Shown: piece by piece, positions 4,612-5,740 of the stretch
Layout: each line of letters begins with the position of its first letter
Position numbering within the stretch: position 1 is the stretch's first letter
The notes under the pieces: model-generated
The model's database searches: none
What the model was told of the DNA's origin: nothing
Seen by the model: only the letters and a program-made list of their open reading frames with translations
Program-made: the position numbers and the translations under genes
Source: Kiritimatiellia bacterium
GTDB lineage: Bacteria; Verrucomicrobiota; Kiritimatiellia; RFP12; UBA1067
DNA: 5,740 nt
Assembly (NCBI GenBank): GCA_028707675.1
Contig: JAQWAM010000113.1
Location: forward strand, 1-5,740
Reading direction: 5' to 3'

Positions 4612-5740
4612 ATGGCAAAAAAAGTTAAAAAAGCGAAGAGCGCAAAGGTGGCCAAGAAGGCCACGAAGGCAGACATCGGGCTGATCGGTCTGGCTGTGAT
4701 GGGCGAGAACCTGATCCTCAACATGGAGAGCAAAGGCTACACCGTGGCCTGCTTCAACCGCACGGTCGCGAAGGTCGACGCTTTCGTCAACGGCCGCGGC
4801 GCGGGCAAGCGCCTGATCGGATGTCACACGACACGGGAGCTGGCGGACAGCTTGAAAAAGCCGCGCCGCGTGATGATCATGGTCAAGGCCGGCAGCGCGG
4901 TAGACCAGACCATAGAATCGCTGCTGCCGGTGCTTGAGAAGGGCGACATCATCATCGACGGCGGCAACAGCTACTTCCCGGACACGATCCGCCGCACCAG
5001 ATATCTGGCGGAAAAGGGCTTCCGCTTCATCGGCACGGGCGTGTCAGGCGGCGAGGAAGGCGCGCTGCTCGGGCCCGCGATCATGCCGGGCGGCGACGCG
5101 AAGGCGTGGCGCTACGTGAAGGACGTGTTTTGCGACGTGGCCGCCAAGGTCGAAGACGGCTCGCCCTGCTGCGCTTGGATCGGCAGCGACGGCGCCGGGC
5201 ACTTCGTAAAGATGGTACACAACGGCATCGAGTACGGCGACATGCAACTGACCTGCGAGGCGTACGACCTTATGGCGCGCGGTCTGGGCATGGGCGCCAA
5301 GGAGATGCAGAAGGTTTTCGCCAAGTGGAACAAGGGCGATCTGGACAGCTATCTGATCGACATAACGGCGGATATCCTTTCGCAGCGTGATGAAGAAACC
5401 GGCAAGCCGATGGTGGACATCATTCTCGACACGGCGGGGCAGAAGGGCACAGGCAAGTGGACTTCGCAGGCGGGGCTTGACCTCGGCGTGGGCATCCCGC
5501 AGATCGCCGAAGCCGTTTTTGCGCGTTGCCTCTCGGCCATCAAAGAAGAGCGCGTGGCGGCATCGAAGCTGCTCAAAGGTCCGTCCGGCAAGGCCAAGGT
5601 CAACAAGGCGCTGCTGCTCAAGCAGCTTGAGAAGGCGGTGTACGCGTCCAAGATATGTTCGTACGCGCAGGGGTATCAGCTTCTGCGGGCAGCGGCCAAA
5701 GAGTACGGGTGGCAGCTAAATTACGGCGAGATCGCCCTTG
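4612..5740 (+). CDS. gnd: 6-phosphogluconate dehydrogenase, decarboxylating (3' end outside window)
   Basis: My own translation stays open for 376 codons to the window edge; the family is usually about 470-490 residues, so roughly the last 100 are missing. The enzyme oxidatively decarboxylates 6-phosphogluconate to ribulose 5-phosphate in the pentose phosphate pathway. Visible features: Rossmann motif [12 protein letters not shown] (23-34), CFNRT (47-51) whose Asn-Arg-Thr is typical of NADP-using members, [10 protein letters not shown] (116-125), [21 protein letters not shown] (141-161), [16 protein letters not shown] (197-212) with catalytic Lys200 and Glu207, and [12 protein letters not shown] (273-284). 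About 20 residues ahead of the Rossmann fold are almost entirely Lys and Ala, an unusual extension. The gene is GC-rich like the SDR. No promoter or terminator lies in the gap after the protease, so it may be read from the insert 2 promoter or from one inside the protease gene. Confidence 0.96.
   Translation, partial: MAKKVKKAKSAKVAKKATKADIGLIGLAVMGENLILNMESKGYTVACFNRTVAKVDAFVNGRGAGKRLIGCHTTRELADSLKKPRRVMIMVKAGSAVDQTIESLLPVLEKGDIIIDGGNSYFPDTIRRTRYLAEKGFRFIGTGVSGGEEGALLGPAIMPGGDAKAWRYVKDVFCDVAAKVEDGSPCCAWIGSDGAGHFVKMVHNGIEYGDMQLTCEAYDLMARGLGMGAKEMQKVFAKWNKGDLDSYLIDITADILSQRDEETGKPMVDIILDTAGQKGTGKWTSQAGLDLGVGIPQIAEAVFARCLSAIKEERVAASKLLKGPSGKAKVNKALLLKQLEKAVYASKICSYAQGYQLLRAAAKEYGWQLNYGEIAL

Noticed and set aside
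4934..5719. Several Arg-rich + strand open frames (4934-5119, 5106-5390, 5387-5719) and - strand frames over gnd
   Set aside because: They are out-of-frame shadows of the continuous, motif-rich gnd reading frame.

Overview
The window reads as part of a bacterial chromosome. A GC-rich sugar-acid metabolism cluster carries two more AT-rich gene cassettes between its genes, and everything lies on the + strand. Three genes form the GC-rich background. They are the C-terminal part of a LarA-like (nickel-dependent hydroxyacid racemase/epimerase) protein at 2-493, a complete short-chain dehydrogenase of the SDR-type D-mannonate oxidoreductase/fructuronate reductase kind at 2467-3324, and a 6-phosphogluconate dehydrogenase that runs off the right end (4612 onward). 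Organism: a moderately to highly GC-rich bacterium. The style of the LarA-like and SDR proteins reminds me of Verrucomicrobiota, Lentisphaerota or Planctomycetota, but that is an impression and not a demonstrated placement.

Insert 1 (about 494-2441) is a compact restriction-modification pair. A C5-cytosine DNA methyltransferase carries its recognisable motifs from I to the GN(A)VP motif. Its stop overlaps the start of a second gene (ATGA) that is most likely the cognate type II restriction endonuclease. The pair starts 5 nt after the LarA-like stop and ends 25 nt before the SDR start, so it sits cleanly between two metabolic genes without visibly breaking either.

Insert 2 (about 3411-4572) has its own textbook sigma70-type promoter (TTGACA, 17 nt, TACAAT), a strong AAGGAGGT ribosome site, a 75-residue protein of unknown function, and a ClpP/SppA-fold serine protease of the SDH (serine dehydrogenase proteinase, Pfam SDH_sah) family that overlaps it by 8 nt. 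I see no terminator between this cassette and the 6-phosphogluconate dehydrogenase gene, so its promoter may also drive that gene.

Metabolic reading (inference): the SDR would interconvert D-fructuronate and D-mannonate. A LarA-like 2-epimerase could interconvert D-mannonate and D-gluconate. After phosphorylation by a kinase not seen here, 6-phosphogluconate dehydrogenase would feed the carbon into the pentose phosphate pathway. The two inserts look like accessory (defence-type) cargo that entered the same locus independently. Hand counts on single 60-nt stretches illustrate the base-composition contrast: 41/60 G+C at 3001-3060 (SDR) and 35/60 at 5281-5340 (Gnd), against 28/60 at 2221-2280 (restriction gene) and 29/60 at 4081-4140 (protease).
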